64,000 bases of DNA from CAXBES01 sp965367015. GTDB lineage: Bacteria; Bacteroidota; Bacteroidia; Flavobacteriales; Flavobacteriaceae. Both the position numbers and the translations under genes were made by a program. Where the stretch lies: the NCBI GenBank assembly GCA_965367015.1, contig CBDUGY010000001.1, positions 37,623-101,622 of the forward strand, read 5' to 3'. Shown in pieces: positions 62,262 through 64,000 of this stretch. The notes under the pieces are model-generated. The model saw only the letters and a list, made by a program, of their open reading frames with translations. It was not told the origin of the DNA and ran no database searches. Each line of letters opens with the position of its first letter. Position 1 is the stretch's first letter.

Positions 62262-63622
62262 CTAACGAAAGCGCTATATCCGGTAATGGCGCGTCCTACA
62301 ATCAACGTGTTGATTTCCTTCGTTCCCTCGTAACTGTAGATTGCTTCTGCATCGGCGACAAAGCGGGCTACATCGTACTCCAGAAGGATTCCGTTTCCAC
62401 CCATAACTTCCCGGGCCCTGCTCACGACATCGCGGGTTCGCATACTACAAAATACCTTCGCAAGGGAAGCGTGCTCATCGGTTAGAAGTTTTTGATCCTG
62501 CAATTCTGATAGTCTGAAACACATCGTTTGCATGGCGGTAAGATTGGCAACCATCTCAACTAAATGATTTTGTATAAGCTGAAACCTGGCAATAGGTCTG
62601 CCAAACTGTTCACGTTTTTTAGTGTACTTCAAAGCACCTTCATAGGCTCCGCGGGCACAACCTACAGCTTGCCAGGCAACACCTGCACGCGTCATTTTTA
62701 ATACTTTTGCGGTATCTTTAAACGATTCACATTTTTGTAAACGGTCACCTTCAGCTACCCGGCAATTGGTAAGTGTAATAATTGCATTTTGAACGGTTCT
62801 CAGCGCCATTTTATTTTCCATCTTTTCGGCCTTAAAACCGGGCGTATCCTTTCTAACCAAAAAGCCTTTTACCTTATTCGTTACTTTCTCCCGAGCCCAA
62901 ATAATGGTTACATCACTAAAAGTTGCATTCCCGATCCATTTTTTTTGTCCGTCAAGCACCCACTCATCTCCTTCCTTATAACAAGTGGTTTCCATACCAC
63001 CGGCAACCGCAGATCCCACGTTGGGTTCTGTAAGTCCGAAGGCTCCAATAACCTCCATTCTTTGCATTTTTGGTAACCATTCCTGTTTCTGCTCTTCGCT
63101 CCCGCAAAGATAAATGGAGCCCATAGCCAAGCCGCTATGCACGCCAAAGAATGTTGAAATAGATACGTCAACACGTGCCAACTCCATTGCCATGATGCCT
63201 TCCATTAAAAATGTTTCTCCGGGACAACCATAGCCATGATACGCCATACCGCAGATATTTAATGCTGCCATTTTTGGGATGATGTGATGAGGGAATTCAG
63301 CTTTGTTCCAATATTCGTTGGCTATTGGTTTTATTTCATCTTCCATAAAATTTCGCACCTTGAGTTGAATCGCTCTCTGTTCGGGAGTTAATTTTAGTGC
63401 GAGATCATAAAAATCACCATCAATGGGAGGTAGCTTGTGTTGCCCTTTCCTCGCTTTTGTTTTTAACATTCGCATGAGACCTGCTAACTGACGGTCATCG
63501 AGTTCACCAACGGTTTTCATTACTTCGGAAAGATCTACCTTTTCAGAAAGCTTGGCGATCGCTTGTAAGTCTACCGACTTTAAAACGGAAAAGGTTTGTT
63601 TGATTTTTGAAAAAACTGACAT
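62258..63622 (-). CDS. Acyl-CoA dehydrogenase (glutaryl-CoA dehydrogenase-like)
   Basis: A 454-residue FAD-dependent acyl-CoA dehydrogenase. An N-terminal ~55-residue extension precedes the usual fold. Family motifs are AFGLTEPNVGSAVAGGMET, KKWIGNATFSDV, GNGILLEYDVAR and a C-terminal YEGTKEINTLIVGR with the likely base Glu. The last motif resembles glutaryl-CoA dehydrogenase. The specific acyl substrate is not certain. Convergent 4-bp overlap with tas. Confidence 0.9.
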   Translation of the reverse strand: MSVFSKIKQTFSVLKSVDLQAIAKLSEKVDLSEVMKTVGELDDRQLAGLMRMLKTKARKGQHKLPPIDGDFYDLALKLTPEQRAIQLKVRNFMEDEIKPIANEYWNKAEFPHHIIPKMAALNICGMAYHGYGCPGETFLMEGIMAMELARVDVSISTFFGVHSGLAMGSIYLCGSEEQKQEWLPKMQRMEVIGAFGLTEPNVGSAVAGGMETTCYKEGDEWVLDGQKKWIGNATFSDVTIIWAREKVTNKVKGFLVRKDTPGFKAEKMENKMALRTVQNAIITLTNCRVAEGDRLQKCESFKDTAKVLKMTRAGVAWQAVGCARGAYEGALKYTKKREQFGRPIARFQLIQNHLVEMVANLTAMQTMCFRLSELQDQKLLTDEHASLAKVFCSMRTRDVVSRAREVMGGNGILLEYDVARFVADAEAIYSYEGTKEINTLIVGRAITGYSAFVS

Positions 63623-63697
63623 AGTAGCATTTTTGATGAGTACTAAAGATAAATGCTACGATGTGCTTTTTTGCCCAAAGAAGTGTTAATTTGATTA

Positions 63698-64000
63698 TTA
63701 TCCAAAAAGATGATGCACAACGTCATGAACTTTTGCAACTTTTATGATGTCAATACTATAGTTATTCTTCGGAAGTTTACAATATTTTGAGATGACAATG
63801 GATGTAAAACCTAACTTCTCGGCTTCAAGAATACGTTGTTCCACACGATTTACAGGGCGCACCTCACCGGCTAATCCAACTTCGGCGGCAAAACACATAG
63901 TTTTATCAATGGCAATGTCAATATTTGAAGAAAGTACGGCTGCAACCACGGCAAGATCGATAGCGGTATCGTCTACCGTTATTCCTCCGGTTACATTTAG
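63698..64000 (-). CDS. radA: DNA repair protein RadA, C-terminal part
   Basis: The last ~100 codons of RadA, a RecA-like branch-migration protein in recombination. The fragment starts beyond the window; the frame is open to base 64000. The visible part is the Lon-like domain: LNVTGGITVDDTAIDLAVVAA, SSNIDIAID, then GLAGEVRPVNRVEQRI and AEKLGF. These are conserved RadA residues. The ATPase and zinc-finger parts lie outside. Confidence 0.93.
   Translation of the reverse strand, partial: LNVTGGITVDDTAIDLAVVAAVLSSNIDIAIDKTMCFAAEVGLAGEVRPVNRVEQRILEAEKLGFTSIVISKYCKLPKNNYSIDIIKVAKVHDVVHHLFG

Overview
The window is a contiguous piece of chromosome from a marine-type member of the Bacteroidota, almost certainly family Flavobacteriaceae. 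The evidence is low GC, many outer-membrane and lipoprotein genes, type IX secretion (T9SS) sorting tails of both type A and type B, a PorP/SprF protein, several family-specific DUF proteins (DUF5689, DUF3078, DUF2480), and promoters of the Bacteroidota form TTTG-N(about 20)-TAnnTTTG. I do not assign a genus. I found about 58 protein genes, most with a recognisable family, and no rRNA, tRNA, CRISPR array, phage or insertion sequence.

Layout. 1-2.9 kb: the end of a TonB-dependent receptor and a DUF5689 surface lipoprotein. 3.0-7.9 kb: a minus-strand cluster of type B T9SS adhesin, PorP/SprF and OmpA/TPR protein. 8.0-11.9 kb: a nuclease-family protein, hflX, DUF3078 and DUF2480. 12.0-19.0 kb: one tightly packed SUF iron-sulfur operon, read on the minus strand in the order sufA, sufB, lipoprotein, sufC, sufD, sufS, META lipoprotein, sufE, sufT-like. 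Its 3' end has been tandemly duplicated as a 146-bp unit. 19.2-25.9 kb: a minus-strand operon of choice-of-anchor B protein, seven-repeat propeller lipoprotein, MbnP-like and MbnH-like di-haem protein, preceded by a second choice-of-anchor B paralogue. 26.4-36.5 kb: thiL, two small zinc-ribbon-like paralogues, a hydrolase, brnQ, a proline aminopeptidase, a large BNR-repeat protein and T9SS cargo.

36.7-40.2 kb: the sdhCAB succinate dehydrogenase operon behind a near-ideal promoter. 40.3-49.9 kb: a TPR hybrid histidine kinase, an aminotransferase, katG, an ankyrin protein, an omega-amidase-like hydrolase, an Ig-like lipoprotein and comF. 50.0-64.0 kb: a coiled-coil membrane protein, glyS, a large T9SS-secreted protein, an outer-membrane barrel of about 1140 residues, exonuclease III, an OmpA lipoprotein, a tas-like aldo/keto reductase, an acyl-CoA dehydrogenase and the end of radA.

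How the genes fit together. The SUF operon supplies Fe-S clusters for enzymes such as SdhB. KatG with its ankyrin partner handles peroxide. The aminotransferase and omega-amidase probably act in one transamination/deamidation route even though katG and the ankyrin gene now sit between them. The most system-like and least understood block is the MbnP/MbnH operon with its exported propeller partners, which I rank first for follow-up. The 146-bp duplication at the end of the SUF operon and several compact regulatory overlaps (a terminator stem that encodes a C-terminus, and a possibly leaderless glyS transcript) are the other main observations.
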